The position numbers and the translations under genes are program-made. Positions 6,578-6,687 of a DNA stretch of 6,687 nucleotides are shown here, piece after piece. The stretch is from Fimbriimonadales bacterium (GTDB lineage: Bacteria; Armatimonadota; Fimbriimonadia; Fimbriimonadales; GBS-DC). Every line of letters begins with the position of its first letter. Within the stretch, counting starts at the first letter, position 1. The notes under the pieces were generated by a model. The model saw nothing but the letters and a program-made list of their open reading frames with translations. It was not told the DNA's origin and ran no database searches. The stretch lies in the NCBI GenBank assembly GCA_026416065.1, contig JAOAFW010000268.1:1-6687 (forward strand). Reading direction: 5' to 3'.

Positions 6578-6687
6578 GCGTGCCGAAAACGCCCGAACTG
6601 CTGCGCGACTTTGAACAGTTCAAGCAACTGCTCAAGCGCCGCGCGGGGTTAGACCTCGACCAGTATAAGTTTGAACAGACCTATCGG
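6553..6687 (+). CDS. cheR: CheR-type chemotaxis methyltransferase, N-terminus only
   Basis: The last 45 codons of the window are open to the edge and encode the start of a CheR-like protein, the S-adenosylmethionine-dependent methyltransferase acting on receptor glutamates. The segment FEQFKQLLKRRAGLDLDQY (residues 20-38), followed by K-F-E-Q-T-Y-R, matches the helical CheR N-terminal domain, in which a Phe-rich helix precedes a G-[IL]-x-L-x-x-Y-K turn. The catalytic Rossmann domain is outside the window. The ATG at 6553 lies inside the cheB end with GGAGGGGG at 6535-6542 upstream. A GTG at 6580, just after the cheB stop, is an alternative start without a ribosome site. The identification rests on this short match plus its position after cheB. 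Confidence 0.82.
   Translation, partial: MQQIPGGVSVPKTPELLRDFEQFKQLLKRRAGLDLDQYKFEQTYR

Noticed and set aside
1..6687. CRISPR array, insertion sequence, toxin-antitoxin, phage or other defence system
   Set aside because: Both strands were read for spaced repeats, transposase or integrase motifs and small gene pairs; none is visible. The tRNA is intact with no attachment-site duplication or integrase next to it.

Overview
The window reads as ordinary bacterial chromosome of fairly high GC, almost fully coding, with gaps of about 85 bp at most. It probably comes from a metagenomic or draft contig, because the first 19 bases are a leftover Tn5/Nextera mosaic-end adapter rather than genome. The gene content (adjacent accD-accA, CheC and CheD, a YhbH/DUF444 protein, a lipoprotein S41 protease) points away from the classic enteric proteobacteria and toward Firmicutes, Armatimonadota, Chloroflexi or a similar lineage. 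Armatimonadota is only a weak guess; the phylum cannot be fixed from this sequence alone.

Left third, minus strand: an S41-family (C-terminal-processing-protease-like) lipoprotein with a PDZ domain (1056-2345), followed after 85 bp by a YhbH/DUF444 protein (970 down to 20) that is cut off by the adapter-bearing contig end. Centre: an intergenic region of about 40 bp (2346-2384) holds a near-consensus promoter and a 7-bp inverted repeat, and separates the minus-strand genes from a plus-strand tRNA-Leu(CAA) gene (2385-2473) with encoded CCA. The tRNA is followed 26 bp later by accD and accA, whose coding regions overlap by ATGA. They encode the two carboxyltransferase subunits of acetyl-CoA carboxylase, which makes malonyl-CoA for fatty-acid synthesis. 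No terminator lies between the tRNA and accD.

Right third, plus strand: a tight chemotaxis-adaptation cluster cheC-cheD-cheB-cheR (the last truncated by the window end). CheC dephosphorylates CheY-P, CheD deamidates receptor glutamines and partners with CheC, CheB is the phosphorylation-controlled methylesterase, and CheR is the opposing methyltransferase. CheA, CheW, CheY and receptors are not in the window and may lie downstream.

No new biological system was found. The points most worth a second look are atypical residues at normally conserved positions in AccA, AccD and CheD, the tRNA-accDA arrangement, the dyad in the divergent promoter region, and the adapter artefact.
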